Source: a virus
Direction: 5' to 3' (one strand)
Length of the DNA stretch: 64,000 nucleotides
IMG/VR virus record: IMGVR_UViG_3300035659_000003
Location: 45,911-109,910 of that record
In this document: positions 15,721-26,118 of the stretch, piece after piece
Position numbering within the stretch: position 1 is the first letter of the stretch
Layout: the number at the start of each line of letters is the position of its first letter
Program-made: the position numbers and the translations under genes
The notes under the pieces: model-generated
What the model was told of the DNA's origin: nothing
What the model saw: the letters and a program-made list of their open reading frames with translations, nothing else
Databases searched by the model: none

Positions 15721-15954
15721 CTAGCTAAGCAGGGCCTCGACTAGCCCCTGCCGAAACGCCGCAATGATATCTGTGTTGCTCAGGCCCGCCGCGCGGAGTG
15801 CCTTGATCTTAGTCGCCGTCGCCATCTGGGTAGGCGTCCACAGACACGTAGCCTTCGAAGTCAGACTGAGAACCTCGGCGATGCGGGGCGCGGTGACGCT
15901 CAGCTCCTGCTGAAACTTCCGCACTGCTTCGTCGATCTCGTCTTGCGTAAGCAT
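15721..15954 (-). CDS. Hypothetical protein, 77 aa
   Basis: MLTQDEIDEAVRKFQQEL followed by PTQMATATKIKALRAAGLSN and DIIAAFRQGLVEALL gives a helical protein with a helix-turn-helix-like spacing in the second half. It is first in its transcript behind ECF-like promoter A3. A small DNA-binding regulator is possible but unproven. Confidence 0.55.
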   Translation of the reverse strand: MLTQDEIDEAVRKFQQELSVTAPRIAEVLSLTSKATCLWTPTQMATATKIKALRAAGLSNTDIIAAFRQGLVEALLS

Positions 15955-15962
15955 CCCCGATC

Positions 15963-16007
15963 ACCACCTTTCACTGATAGAGACGGTCGGCTGGGGGGAG
16001 TGTTACG
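15963..16007 (-). promoter_or_regulatory. ECF-type promoter-like element, copy A3
   Basis: Minus strand: CGTAAC, 16 bases, CGTC, TCTATCAGTGAAAGGTGG, then ATG at 15954. It directly follows the stop of the MuF fusion gene, so it separates capsid cassette from accessory genes. Confidence 0.6.
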
Positions 16008-16009
16008 GG

Positions 16010-19000
16010 TTATTCTGGGGATTTTTTAGGGTTCTTCCGACGAACAGGCCGGAATGTGGGCCGTGCCTTCCGATAGATCAGGAAGCAGCGGCAGTTAGAC
16101 CGGCAGATCGTGCTGCCGTCTCGGGGTAGGCGGGGCATCCGGTTGGCGGGCCAGGGGCTCTGCGTGGCCATCTCCAGGCACGTAGCACAGTGCTCAGCGC
16201 CAAGGGTCAGCTTCCAGTGGGCCTTCATCTGCGGCAGGTTCTCCGAGACGGTCTGATGATACAGTCCGGCGGAGCCGTCCGCGTAGAGCTTGGCGCGCCA
16301 GATGGCCTGCTTCTCGGTCTTGACCTTGCCCGCCGCCAGATCGTCGCGGAAGCCGTCGAGGTAGTGGTGCTGATGTCTCAACTCGGCCATGAGATTATCC
16401 CGTGCCCGCTGCCGTGCGTCCGGCGTTTCCTTGAGCCGCAGCGTCGAGGCGTAGGCCGACTTGCCATAGAGGTCATCAACCGCCGCGCGCATCTGTGCGT
16501 GCCAGGTATCCACGTCGCCTTCGCCGCGCCACAGGGCACACGTTGCGGTCTCCATTGCCTTCTTCGTGCGCCCGATCTCCATGTTGACGCGCTCAAGCGG
16601 GGAGGGCCACCGGCGCTTGCCTCGCTTGTCCAGCTTAAAGTACACGCGGGAGGGCAGATCGGAGTCCACGGCGGTGCGGGCCTTGTTGATGCCCATCGCT
16701 GCTAGGCGCATCAGCATCTCTGCATGCGCGATTTCCGCCAGGGTAATAGGCGCATTCCGGCTGTCCTGCACGTCCTGAGAACCAGCAACACCCTGGTTCG
16801 TGGTGACGATCCCCGTCGTGACTTCCGGTGCGTTGCCGGTGTGGGCACGAGAATCCATCGGCTCGGTTGGCGCGCCCTTCTCAACCTCCCCACCTACGAA
16901 TATCTGGATGTGCCGCCCGTCCGAGGTGGTCACGAACTTGCGGGGGGCGATCCCCAGCTCCTCACCGAAGTCCTTGTTCAGGGTATCCGCCTCGTCCTCG
17001 ACGGGGTTCCACTCAAGCAGCTCCGCGATAGCGTCGTAAAGCCCCGAGAAGCGCCGCTTAAACTTAGTAGGGCTTATCGTCATGTATGCCACGCACTCGG
17101 CGAACATCTCCGCCGAACTGTCGCGCCCGTAGTGACTCGGGAGACCGCGTGCCGTCTCCTGCGCCGCGTGGAAGGCATCGAGCCAGGTGTCAGAATTAGA
17201 GAAGCGACGCTCCGTGCCATCGTCCATGACATGAGCATACTCGTGGGCGATCACCGCCCGCATGGTGTCATAGGGGCCAGAGGGAAGCTCTCCCCCCATC
17301 GCGCTCCCCCACGACTGGGCGTCGAGGGTCAGGACACTGACCTCCGCCTCATCATATCCGACGTAGGTCATGCCCGCCGCCTTGCCCACGTCGTCTGGAG
17401 ACAGCTCGCCCGCTTCTGCCAGATCTTCCATAGCACGTCTCATATCGTCGCGGGAGTAGGTGTGCCAGACCGCATTAGGTACGCCGTGCGGTGCGGGCAT
17501 CAGCACCAGCACCTCAGCGACGATGGGCTGATCCTGAACGTAGACATCAGCGAAGTCATGCTGCTCGGCGATCTTGAGCGCGGTGAATAGCTCGTGGATT
17601 TTCTTCGGTATTGCCTCCCCGCCATGCCGGTTGATGTCGCGGATATGGCGAATCAGGGCGCTCCGTCGGACGTGGGCACCTCCGTGCTTGCCATGCTTCT
17701 TCTGATCATGCTTGCCTGGAAGGTGCTTCTCGACCCCACTCGCAGGCTGCAACGCGAACACATCATGCGTCTGCTTTGTCCAGTCGGCATTATGCATGTC
17801 CTCGTCCAGCCACACGGCCTCTTGTGCGGCGAGTTCGATATTGTGATGCCGCATATCCTGCTCGAAGCGCTCCTCCCACGCCGGTAGTTCCTGCCCTCCA
17901 GCACGCCGAGCAACGACATCAATTTCCCCGCCGATGACTAGCATCTCATACTCTTCGGCGCAGCCAGGCCCTGTGCGGAACGTCGAAAAGATCTTATCAC
18001 GAGGCACGCGGGCGGCAACCAGCATCTGCTCTTCCTCATGGTGTATAGCAAAGCGCGTTGCAACCGAGTACTCGCTGGCGAAGGACGACAGGGGGTTGAG
18101 CTTAGCACGGGTGCGCGTCGGCTCATCCGCTGGTAGTGCAGATACCCAGTCCGGAATTTTCGCTGCCTCGTCCCATCCCATACCCCGCACCAGCACGACC
18201 TCATCCATCTCCAGCTCTTTGAGAAGGGCCTGCGTGTCCTCATATACAGAGTCCACCCATGCCCGCAGAACCGGCCCGTGCTTGGAGACGATACGGTCAA
18301 TCTCGTCGGAACCATGTTCGACGTAGGCGACCGTAGTGTCCTCCACGCCGAACGCCTCTGATGCAACCCGCTGCAGTGCAACGCTCGGTGCCCGATGATC
18401 AGAACTAGATATGGCCCACGTCTTGGTCAAGTAGTAAGCGACCTTTTCCGACGAGGACAGCTCTACCCCCTTCGCCGGATCGTAGACATCGCGAAAGTGA
18501 GGAGCGAGAGTTCGTGCCGCTGCCCAGAAGGGAGCAGCCTTAGCCATCTTGTCTTCGGCGTCTGCCCACCCTTCGGCGAGAGCCATCGTCAATGTCTGCC
18601 GAACACCCGTCAGCTCATCCCGATTGCCTCCCCGAAACCGATAGTTATCCCCTTCCCGAGAAATCCTTACAGGCGAGCCGACTTTCTCATAGTAGTCATT
18701 CAAGAAGCGAGCCGCTTCATAGGAGAGCTTGTCAAGATTCTCCGACTCCTGCTCAGGCGTTACGCCGAGCTTCCGCTCCATCCCCTTCGCCGTCCGCTCC
18801 ATGATTTCCTGCTTCAGATCAGCGCGGGCGTCATCGTCCCTAACATCGATGCTATTGCCCGCCGTCAGGATACCTACCTGCTCTTCCAGCTTCGCACTGA
18901 AGCTCCTATCCTTTGCCCGCTGGCTGAGCACGCCGTCCACCGAGAATAATGCGTCCCTGATACGCACAGCAGCATTGAAGTTCTCGTAGCCACCCTCCTT

Positions 19001-20974
19001 CTTCGCCCTGCGTATCATCGCTGCAAGCGCCGTGTGAAGGCGATCACGAATGGTCTCGAGCAAGCCGTCGCCGAGGTTGGAAAATTCTGGAATGTCGCCA
19101 CGAGTGACTCTCTCCAGAATCTCCCGATAAAGGTCACGTGCTTCCGAGGGGTCGAGCCAGTCCACCGCCCCCACGCGCCCCGCTGCTGCGTGGCCACGCG
19201 CACGCCCGTGCTTCTTCTGATCATGCTTGCCTGGAAGGTGCTTCTCGATCTTCTTGCTCTCCGGAATGGAGCCGGAGCCAGTCGCGCGCCCAACGTGCGG
19301 GGTCTCCGCGCCGCCCTCGGAACCCTCGTAGCCAGTCTCCTGCCCTTCTTCGGAGGTGCCCTCTTCCGGCGTGATAGGCTTGATTGCCTCGCTAGGGGTT
19401 ACGTCCCCCTCAGCCAGCCGAATAACGTCCCCGCCACGGCTCATCACAACGACCTCGTGCTGGCCCATGCCCTCCAACTCAGGCAGGGCATCCGAGAGCA
19501 GGAACACCTGATCGACGGGCAGCTTCCTGGAGACGACCGATCCGTCGCCGTATCCCTCCGCTCCTGCCCAGTCCTCGGCCACCTTCATACTCAGCGTCCA
19601 CGATTCCAGCGGACGAGGGCGATACTCCTTGCCCGCCACCAAGTCCTCGTGCATCTTCCCCGAAACACCCCTGTGCAGCTTCACTGACTTCAGCCCTGTC
19701 TGTTGCAGTGCCTTCGAGGAGGCAAGGCGTAGAGCCTTCAACACCACGGGGTTCAGTGCATGGTCGACCTTGGGGTTCGCGCCCGCGATGCCGTCGATGT
19801 AGCTATCGGCGTCGTCCGACGGAGCGTCAGGCTTTCGGGATGCCAGGTGCTCCTTGGCGGCCCTGCGCCCCAGCAAGCGGTCAACCAGGAGCGTCCCGCC
19901 ATCCTTGTCCCATTCCCAGAACCACACGAGGGCAGCAGCCTCGGCCTGCTCCTGTGAGACGCCCCAGTCCTTCAGAACACGATTGAACGTCCCTCGGATG
20001 CCGTGCACCCCCCAGTCTTTCTCCCGCCCTGCTTCAGGGTCGGCCTCATAGTAATGCCCGCCACGTGGCCCCTCTTCGACGTGCTCTCCGCCTGGCGGCT
20101 CCTCGCCCTCGCCAATGTAGATGCGCCCTTTCCTGGCTTGCGCCACGTAAGAAGGGATGCCTACGCGTACGCCGACGTTCTTGGGGTGGATGTCCTGATC
20201 CAGATCGTCTAGCTCACTCCACTCCTCGCCGTGCGCTTTCTGAATCGGCCCTTCGCTGGTCTCAACGGCCTCAATCGCCAGGATCGCGTCAGTATTGTAA
20301 ACGTAATAACTGCCGAGGCTCGCCCCGTCAAATCCAGCAGCGACAGTATTGCGCGTATAGGACTGTGCATCCCGCACTCCCGCCAAATCAAAGGCACTAT
20401 CATACTGAGTCAGGAATCGCCCTCTGACCTTGGCCTGCAAGATCACCATGTCTGGCCGCATCTTCCCCGTCATGGGTGCGGTGAACCACATGCGAGCCTT
20501 TCTCGCTGACGGCGCGAACGAGATGGCGTAGTCGTTCCGGTACCGAGGGCGGATATGCTGCAGGTGGAACCCCTCCCTCAATATCGCTTCGGCGCTCGCC
20601 CGCGTCGTCCCGTGATAGAGCGTCTTCGTCTCTAGTGGCACGGGCGCGCCCCGTCGTTCAGGCACGGGCCGCTTTGGGCTAGGCTTGTCAGGCCGTGTCC
20701 ACTTGCGCGCTAGGCCTTCAGACGCCGATTCTGTGGCCCTGTGGGGCGAATCCTGGCCAGTCTGTGGCGAAGGGCGACCCTTCCCGCCTACGTCGTAATA
20801 GCGCCCGCCACGAGGCCCCTCCTCGATATTGACGCCCTTCGGGGGTTGCTCGCCAGGCTGCAGGTAAACGCGACCCTTCGCTACCTCGCGAATGACCTCC
20901 AGATTGGGATCGGGAGCGACTACGAAATCTGTGTTCCCCTGTCGGATTCTTACTCCTTCGCGCCGTCTAGCCAT
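16010..20974 (-). CDS. MuF-like head protein fused to three ADP-ribosyltransferase-like domains and a zincin
   Basis: 1654 residues. The last ~250 carry Mu gpF-like minor-head features: HCATCLEMA (Cys1596, Cys1599) and CRSNCRC (1624-1630). Ahead of them lie, in order: a PGExPP...GPRGGRYY module (34-60); ART-like domain 1 with YHGTT (120-124) and YVYNTDAILAIE; a second module (283-309); ART-like domain 2 with HRG (Arg425), SWT (458-460) and QHE (505-507); a KHLPGKHDQKKHG linker (578-590); ART-like domain 3 with VRG (Arg920), LSSFAS and EYE (1008-1010); a second KHLPGKHDQKKHG (1084-1096); and a zincin HEYAH (1244-1248). MuF proteins with toxin domains are known, but usually with one toxin. Stop/start with the protease gene is TAATG. 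Confidence 0.8.
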   Translation of the reverse strand: MARRREGVRIRQGNTDFVVAPDPNLEVIREVAKGRVYLQPGEQPPKGVNIEEGPRGGRYYDVGGKGRPSPQTGQDSPHRATESASEGLARKWTRPDKPSPKRPVPERRGAPVPLETKTLYHGTTRASAEAILREGFHLQHIRPRYRNDYAISFAPSARKARMWFTAPMTGKMRPDMVILQAKVRGRFLTQYDSAFDLAGVRDAQSYTRNTVAAGFDGASLGSYYVYNTDAILAIEAVETSEGPIQKAHGEEWSELDDLDQDIHPKNVGVRVGIPSYVAQARKGRIYIGEGEEPPGGEHVEEGPRGGHYYEADPEAGREKDWGVHGIRGTFNRVLKDWGVSQEQAEAAALVWFWEWDKDGGTLLVDRLLGRRAAKEHLASRKPDAPSDDADSYIDGIAGANPKVDHALNPVVLKALRLASSKALQQTGLKSVKLHRGVSGKMHEDLVAGKEYRPRPLESWTLSMKVAEDWAGAEGYGDGSVVSRKLPVDQVFLLSDALPELEGMGQHEVVVMSRGGDVIRLAEGDVTPSEAIKPITPEEGTSEEGQETGYEGSEGGAETPHVGRATGSGSIPESKKIEKHLPGKHDQKKHGRARGHAAAGRVGAVDWLDPSEARDLYREILERVTRGDIPEFSNLGDGLLETIRDRLHTALAAMIRRAKKEGGYENFNAAVRIRDALFSVDGVLSQRAKDRSFSAKLEEQVGILTAGNSIDVRDDDARADLKQEIMERTAKGMERKLGVTPEQESENLDKLSYEAARFLNDYYEKVGSPVRISREGDNYRFRGGNRDELTGVRQTLTMALAEGWADAEDKMAKAAPFWAAARTLAPHFRDVYDPAKGVELSSSEKVAYYLTKTWAISSSDHRAPSVALQRVASEAFGVEDTTVAYVEHGSDEIDRIVSKHGPVLRAWVDSVYEDTQALLKELEMDEVVLVRGMGWDEAAKIPDWVSALPADEPTRTRAKLNPLSSFASEYSVATRFAIHHEEEQMLVAARVPRDKIFSTFRTGPGCAEEYEMLVIGGEIDVVARRAGGQELPAWEERFEQDMRHHNIELAAQEAVWLDEDMHNADWTKQTHDVFALQPASGVEKHLPGKHDQKKHGKHGGAHVRRSALIRHIRDINRHGGEAIPKKIHELFTALKIAEQHDFADVYVQDQPIVAEVLVLMPAPHGVPNAVWHTYSRDDMRRAMEDLAEAGELSPDDVGKAAGMTYVGYDEAEVSVLTLDAQSWGSAMGGELPSGPYDTMRAVIAHEYAHVMDDGTERRFSNSDTWLDAFHAAQETARGLPSHYGRDSSAEMFAECVAYMTISPTKFKRRFSGLYDAIAELLEWNPVEDEADTLNKDFGEELGIAPRKFVTTSDGRHIQIFVGGEVEKGAPTEPMDSRAHTGNAPEVTTGIVTTNQGVAGSQDVQDSRNAPITLAEIAHAEMLMRLAAMGINKARTAVDSDLPSRVYFKLDKRGKRRWPSPLERVNMEIGRTKKAMETATCALWRGEGDVDTWHAQMRAAVDDLYGKSAYASTLRLKETPDARQRARDNLMAELRHQHHYLDGFRDDLAAGKVKTEKQAIWRAKLYADGSAGLYHQTVSENLPQMKAHWKLTLGAEHCATCLEMATQSPWPANRMPRLPRDGSTICRSNCRCFLIYRKARPTFRPVRRKNPKKSPE

Positions 20975-23900
20975 TAGTTGCGCTTCCTGGCGCGTCCCCT
21001 GCCAGTCGAGTCTCGAATCGTGAATATCCGATCAGCCCGCGCCGCCGCAGTAGACCTAGTAGCTGTTGATCTAGGCAGTTGCTCCAACCGCTGATCCTTC
21101 AGGAAGAACAAGGCACCGGCTGAAATCCTGGCCTGCCCCGCATCGTCTAGCTTCTGCCATTTCCTGGTAACTGCGCCCACCTTCCCAGGTGAGTCCGCTG
21201 CGCTGTAGTCGCGCCATACGGCAGGCATGTCGGGGTTGCGGTCTACTGTGAAGCGGTCATGCGCCGGAACGTCCCCGCCGCCCCGCGTCGGGTCGTGAGA
21301 GTGCGCGGGATTCTCTTCGGTGTCGTGCTTGGCCAGCAACCTGACCTCGCCGCGTGGGGCCTCTTCGAGTCTGCTCTTGTAGTCTGACAATGCCTCTAGC
21401 CACGCATCCAGCAAGGATTCTGCCGTCCAGTGGGGATCGGGAACCCTCTCGCCCTGCTCCTCCCCCGCGATGCGCAGGCGCACCTGGGGAATGGGTAGAC
21501 CGGACTGATGAAGCGCCACCAGGAACAGCCCGAACTCCTTGGCGCTGGTGCCGAACCAGCTAGGCGCGTCCTCTAGCATCTTGTCGTACGCCTCGTTCGG
21601 CTGGGCTCCGCGCTTGACGTAGCGCTCGTAGATGGCAACCTGCTGCTGCACCTCATCCGTCTCCCACGGCGCGGTCTTGTCAGTGGCCTTTTTCAGCCCG
21701 AATCGCCATACCTTATTCACTTCTGCCAGATACTCCATGACAGCGTATGCCACCCGCATCGCGGGATCATGATCGTCATATATCCCGAACATGATGGGAA
21801 GGAACATCTCGGCCTGGTGACCAAACGATATCATCGTATCGATAGCGATTGCCTGCGAGCGGCGATCCGCGTAGCGATATCGCCTCAAGTCCTGGCGCAC
21901 AATCTCGTCGAACTCTTCGGCCCAAAAATCGGCCTTGCTTTCGGCGGCAGGGTCGTCTGTCCCCACCGCCCATTCTCGCAAGCGGCGAGGAGCAGCTTCG
22001 GCAACGCGCTCTGCGACGCCGAACAACCGATCAACATCGACGTCGCTCGCCTGTCCTCTAGCCAAACGAGCATATTGCTCCAGAAAATCGGACATCGCTT
22101 CGAGTTGCTTGGGGTATTTCGTATTCCTGACCGCGTCCGCCAACTCTGGCACAGCGTCCACTAGCCTGTGCTGCGTCGGATCGTGCGAGTGCCCTGGGTT
22201 CTCCTCAGTCTCGTGCTTGCTGACCTTGCCGCCCTTGACGGGGTGCACCCAGATGATGTCGTCCTTGTTGTCCTTCTCCCACTTCGTGAAGCAAGCGTCA
22301 CAGAACCACGCGATAGCCATGCCCTCGGCCCACTTCACTTCCTTCGTCGGCGGCTTATCGCAGTCCATGCACTTATCGCGCCTGGGGCGCGCCTTACTGG
22401 TCACGCCGATATCCTGCGTAACGGCACCGGACGTAGGCGTCGAATCTCCGATCCCGCCCGCCTTAACCTGCAGCGAGTCGGCCTGTTGAACGTCCTCCAG
22501 CATCTGGATGGCCTGCTCCTCGCCAATGGCCTCCGCCACAGCCTCTACCTTTTCCTTAAGCTCCTCGGCGGAATCCGTGTCCCCGTCCGGCAGGGTCGGC
22601 CAGCGGTCATCCGCCAGCAGGCGCAGGTCTGCGTCTCCGAGTTCTCCTAGCCCCTCCATAATACGCGCGACCAGCTTGACCCGCTCCGGCACCTCGCCCT
22701 TGGCCAGCAGCGCCGCGTCGTCCGCCGGAACCTTACGGGTTGCCAGGCCCAGGGACTCGACCTTCTTGCGGAAGGCGTCTAGCGCGTCGGTGATGGCGTC
22801 CGAGAGGTCAATCCGCTCCTTGCGCGTTAGGTGCCCCAGCGCCCGCAGGCGATCCATTGCGTCCGTGTAGGACTGATGTATCTTGCTCTCCGCGATGTCA
22901 ATCAGCGTCGTCTCGGCCTTGTCGACCTTCCCGCCACAGGTTAGGCAAGACGTCCGGCGGGCGTCGGCGGACTTGGAGAGCACCACCAGTTTCGCATCTT
23001 GGTTTACGCCCAATTCGCAAATGGTTATTTCGTAAAATACTATGCGTGAGATCAGCCAGAAGCACTTCCCGTCCTGGCACGTGTAGTGACGGCTCTCCAG
23101 CGGGGCATCGCCGGAGATGGAGAACGAGGCCAGCTTGCCATCCTCGATGTCCTTGATTACCTGGTCGACGATCGGCGGGCGGTTCGGGTCGGTGCGTATC
23201 TTGATCACGCAGAACAGCCCGATGTCGTCCACCGTGGTCTTGAAGACCTGCCCAGTCTTGGGGTGCGTCCACTGTGGCAGCACCTCGCCCACCTGGACGT
23301 TGCTGTGGAGCAGCATCGCGTTCCGGTATTTCGGCTCGGCCAGGAAGCGCACCAGGTCTTCCCGCATCGCCTCCTTGGTGATCAGGTGGTGCTCCTTGTC
23401 GATCACCTGTGGCGAAGCGTACCCGCCGACGACGTACTCCTTCTCCTCGTCGTCCTCGGCCTTGTAGAGCGTGTGCACCGCGCCATAGGCCATCCGCGTG
23501 CCCTGTGGGACGGCCTTGGTCAGCACCTCGGGGGTGTAAGGTTCACCGTCCGGCGAAAGGGCCGCTTGTAGTGAACACGTGCCGCCCTTGCAGGCCGCGT
23601 TGTATTCCTGGTACTCCGTCCCCTCGCCCGTCTCCGGTGCTACGATTGAGGTGTCCTGCGCCGATGCGGAGTGAGTGTCACCCTGCTTAGCGGTATAATC
23701 TGTGTGCAGTTTGTCGCCGCTGTGTGGACTTTCTGCACGCGTAATGTACCGCGCAGCCTCGAAGCCCTTCTGAAACGCCTCGCCGTGCCATCTCTGCTCG
23801 TGCTTCTCGATCTTGTCGGACGGGTCGGTGATTAGGACGCCGATTACCTTCACGACATGCCCGTAGGCACGCATGTGGGCGGGCGCGGTGGAGCCAGGGC

Positions 23901-26118
23901 GCGTCCTTGCGAACTTCTCCACCTTGAATCCGGCGGGCTCGAGGGCGGCCTTGACCTTATCAGCCCGTCCAGTCTCCAACTCAAACCCCTGCGCATGAGC
24001 TACCAGGCGACCGCCAACCTTGGCGGATCGGAGCAGGTTCTCTATCTCGCTCTTACGCGTCCAGACGTTCAGGTAGGCGGGCTTACCGCCGCCCTCCTGC
24101 GTCGGGTCGTGAGAGTGCTCTGGGTTCTCCTCGGTGTCGTGCTTCTCAACCTTCCGGCGGCACCGCGCGCAACCAGGAGCGATCGGCCCTACATCCGCGC
24201 CAGTCATAGCGTCGGCAGGTGGGCCAGCGAAGTCCTTTCTCAAGCCCTCCGCGTGCTGCACTTCCCGCCTGAGAATCTCAAGGAATGCAGCCGCCCCGTC
24301 GCCTCCATAGACGGTCTCACTGATCCGCCGCCCCTTGTGGTCGGAGATGAACCAGGACAGCCCGCGTGCCGTCTTGCGCGCCAGCAGCGGATAGGCTGTG
24401 CCGTTGATGGTCACCACTTCTTGAACGTGCGGAAGGATACGACGCAGTTGAGCCATATCTTCAGGAGACCAGTCCGACATCCCGAGACCCTTCTTGTTGC
24501 GGATCGCCCATGCCCAGCCCTCTGGCCGCTTGGCAACGTGAACCTCCTCCCGCCCCTCCTCTTTCAGGCGCTCCCGCCAGCGCTTGACGCGGTCGCGGGC
24601 CGCCTGCTTGCGTGCCTCCCGCCCCTTTGGGGTGGGCTCCGTCTTATCCACATCCAGCAAGCCCTTATGCTGCAGTTGACGCTGCGCCATAGTCAGAGCA
24701 TCAGCGAGCAGGTTATGCCGCGCCTTGTGCTTTTCAGTCGTGGAGCTGGCCTGCCACATATCGCTCCAGTTAATGAACGCCTGATTGGTATGAGCCACCT
24801 CTTCGATTAGATCGTCTGGGATATCGGGGAAGGCTTGGCGGAGATATGCCGCGATGACCTCGACCCTGATGGCCCCATCGCGCTGATCAGGATTGAGAGT
24901 CTCTTTCCACTCCTTGATCTTCGCGTGAAGGGTATCTCGAGTATGCATCCCCCCCACAACGGTAAGTGCGGCCCATTCGATGTTTTCCACCTCGTCGAAG
25001 TATGTCCCGACGACAGCCCGCGCCTTCGCGTCCAATGCGCTCCACCCAAACACATCCGTGAAGAGGCGCTCCGCCAGATCGGGCTGCAGCCATTCGGTGA
25101 GTGCTTCCTCGATCAGGGCGTTCGTGCCCCCGTATCCCCACCGGCCAATCGGGTTGACCGCATGACAAGTCTCATGTGCAATGGCCGGAACCACGAACGT
25201 AGCACTCCAGTCTGTCGCGCCGCCCAGCACCGCCTCTAGGTGCCTGACTGCGCTGGGGCCGAGGATGAGCTTCCCGCTGTCATAGGCCGCATAGGGGAGC
25301 GCTGTCGTAATCAGCTTGCCGCCGACCTTCGTACCTTCTACGCCCCACAGAACGGCCCAGCGACCCTCGTCGTACCCCTCCACGCTGTGAACGTTGCAGC
25401 TCCAGCCGATGGCCTTAGCAGTCCTCAAGCACGACTTAACAGCTTCCGTTGCCTTCTCGCTGAGGTTCTCGACGTGGACGAGGTCTCCGCGTGCTTCAGC
25501 ACGACGATGCTCCTCGCCACGTTCTCGCCAGACACGGTCGAGGTCTTCGGTTAGATAGTAACGCCCCCCGCGAGGGCCATCCTTGACATCAATGCCCTCT
25601 GGAGGCTCCTCGCCAGGCTTGAGGTAGACACGAGCTTTCTCGATCTTCTCGTCCGTCGCGCGCGCCTTGTGCCCAAGCATCTTGATATAGGCACGGGCCT
25701 CTTGCAGCGCGATCTCGCTCTTGATATAGGCGGCGAGTTTCAGAGCCTTAGTGAAGAGCTTCTTGGCGTCCGCTGCGCTGGCCAGCACCGCCACCTCGCG
25801 GATTCGCTCGACGATCAGCGCATCACGCAACAGGGAATCTGCCTTCTGGACGCGCGCCGTCCCCGCCTTGCCGCGCCCCTCGATCACAGGCAGCGCCTCC
25901 TCGTGGCTGAACCAGGATTCAGGTAGATCGGCTTCGCGCTCGGAAGGCTTACTGAAGCGGGGCTTAGGTAGCTCCGCGCCTGGAGCAATAACGTTTGAGC
26001 GGTCGTGCTGCTTCTCCAATGGGGCTCCGAGGAACAGCTCCACCTCGTTGTGGTAGTCCTCTATATAGCGGTCGAGCCGCTCCTTGAACTCCTGCAGAAC
26101 TCTGTGCGGTATGTGCAT
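20974..26118 (-). CDS. XkdF-like prohead protease in a 1714-residue multidomain protein
   Basis: The start is ATG 26118, overlapping the upstream TAA. Residues ~894-1048 match XkdF-type serine proteases: EYVVGGYASPQVID, AMLLHSN (His938) and DGKLASFSISGDA (Ser998 or Ser1000). Before it are a PGExPP...GPRGGRYY module (164-188), a zincin-like domain with HETCH (315-319) and Glu337 region, a CARC Cys pair and a KHDTEENPEHSH repeat (659-670). After it come CLTCGG, a helical scaffold-like stretch, a zinc site (CMDC...CDAC), two more KH[DE]TEENP repeats (~1301, ~1597) and further unknown domains. Known XkdF-like proteases cleave scaffold and capsid precursors. This one may also cut its own linkers. 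Confidence 0.75.
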   Translation of the reverse strand: MHIPHRVLQEFKERLDRYIEDYHNEVELFLGAPLEKQHDRSNVIAPGAELPKPRFSKPSEREADLPESWFSHEEALPVIEGRGKAGTARVQKADSLLRDALIVERIREVAVLASAADAKKLFTKALKLAAYIKSEIALQEARAYIKMLGHKARATDEKIEKARVYLKPGEEPPEGIDVKDGPRGGRYYLTEDLDRVWRERGEEHRRAEARGDLVHVENLSEKATEAVKSCLRTAKAIGWSCNVHSVEGYDEGRWAVLWGVEGTKVGGKLITTALPYAAYDSGKLILGPSAVRHLEAVLGGATDWSATFVVPAIAHETCHAVNPIGRWGYGGTNALIEEALTEWLQPDLAERLFTDVFGWSALDAKARAVVGTYFDEVENIEWAALTVVGGMHTRDTLHAKIKEWKETLNPDQRDGAIRVEVIAAYLRQAFPDIPDDLIEEVAHTNQAFINWSDMWQASSTTEKHKARHNLLADALTMAQRQLQHKGLLDVDKTEPTPKGREARKQAARDRVKRWRERLKEEGREEVHVAKRPEGWAWAIRNKKGLGMSDWSPEDMAQLRRILPHVQEVVTINGTAYPLLARKTARGLSWFISDHKGRRISETVYGGDGAAAFLEILRREVQHAEGLRKDFAGPPADAMTGADVGPIAPGCARCRRKVEKHDTEENPEHSHDPTQEGGGKPAYLNVWTRKSEIENLLRSAKVGGRLVAHAQGFELETGRADKVKAALEPAGFKVEKFARTRPGSTAPAHMRAYGHVVKVIGVLITDPSDKIEKHEQRWHGEAFQKGFEAARYITRAESPHSGDKLHTDYTAKQGDTHSASAQDTSIVAPETGEGTEYQEYNAACKGGTCSLQAALSPDGEPYTPEVLTKAVPQGTRMAYGAVHTLYKAEDDEEKEYVVGGYASPQVIDKEHHLITKEAMREDLVRFLAEPKYRNAMLLHSNVQVGEVLPQWTHPKTGQVFKTTVDDIGLFCVIKIRTDPNRPPIVDQVIKDIEDGKLASFSISGDAPLESRHYTCQDGKCFWLISRIVFYEITICELGVNQDAKLVVLSKSADARRTSCLTCGGKVDKAETTLIDIAESKIHQSYTDAMDRLRALGHLTRKERIDLSDAITDALDAFRKKVESLGLATRKVPADDAALLAKGEVPERVKLVARIMEGLGELGDADLRLLADDRWPTLPDGDTDSAEELKEKVEAVAEAIGEEQAIQMLEDVQQADSLQVKAGGIGDSTPTSGAVTQDIGVTSKARPRRDKCMDCDKPPTKEVKWAEGMAIAWFCDACFTKWEKDNKDDIIWVHPVKGGKVSKHETEENPGHSHDPTQHRLVDAVPELADAVRNTKYPKQLEAMSDFLEQYARLARGQASDVDVDRLFGVAERVAEAAPRRLREWAVGTDDPAAESKADFWAEEFDEIVRQDLRRYRYADRRSQAIAIDTMISFGHQAEMFLPIMFGIYDDHDPAMRVAYAVMEYLAEVNKVWRFGLKKATDKTAPWETDEVQQQVAIYERYVKRGAQPNEAYDKMLEDAPSWFGTSAKEFGLFLVALHQSGLPIPQVRLRIAGEEQGERVPDPHWTAESLLDAWLEALSDYKSRLEEAPRGEVRLLAKHDTEENPAHSHDPTRGGGDVPAHDRFTVDRNPDMPAVWRDYSAADSPGKVGAVTRKWQKLDDAGQARISAGALFFLKDQRLEQLPRSTATRSTAAARADRIFTIRDSTGRGRARKRN

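Noticed and set aside
23857-24810. Long plus-strand frame (317 codons)
   Set aside because: It lies fully inside the protease gene on the other strand. The minus product has recognisable domains, the plus product has none.
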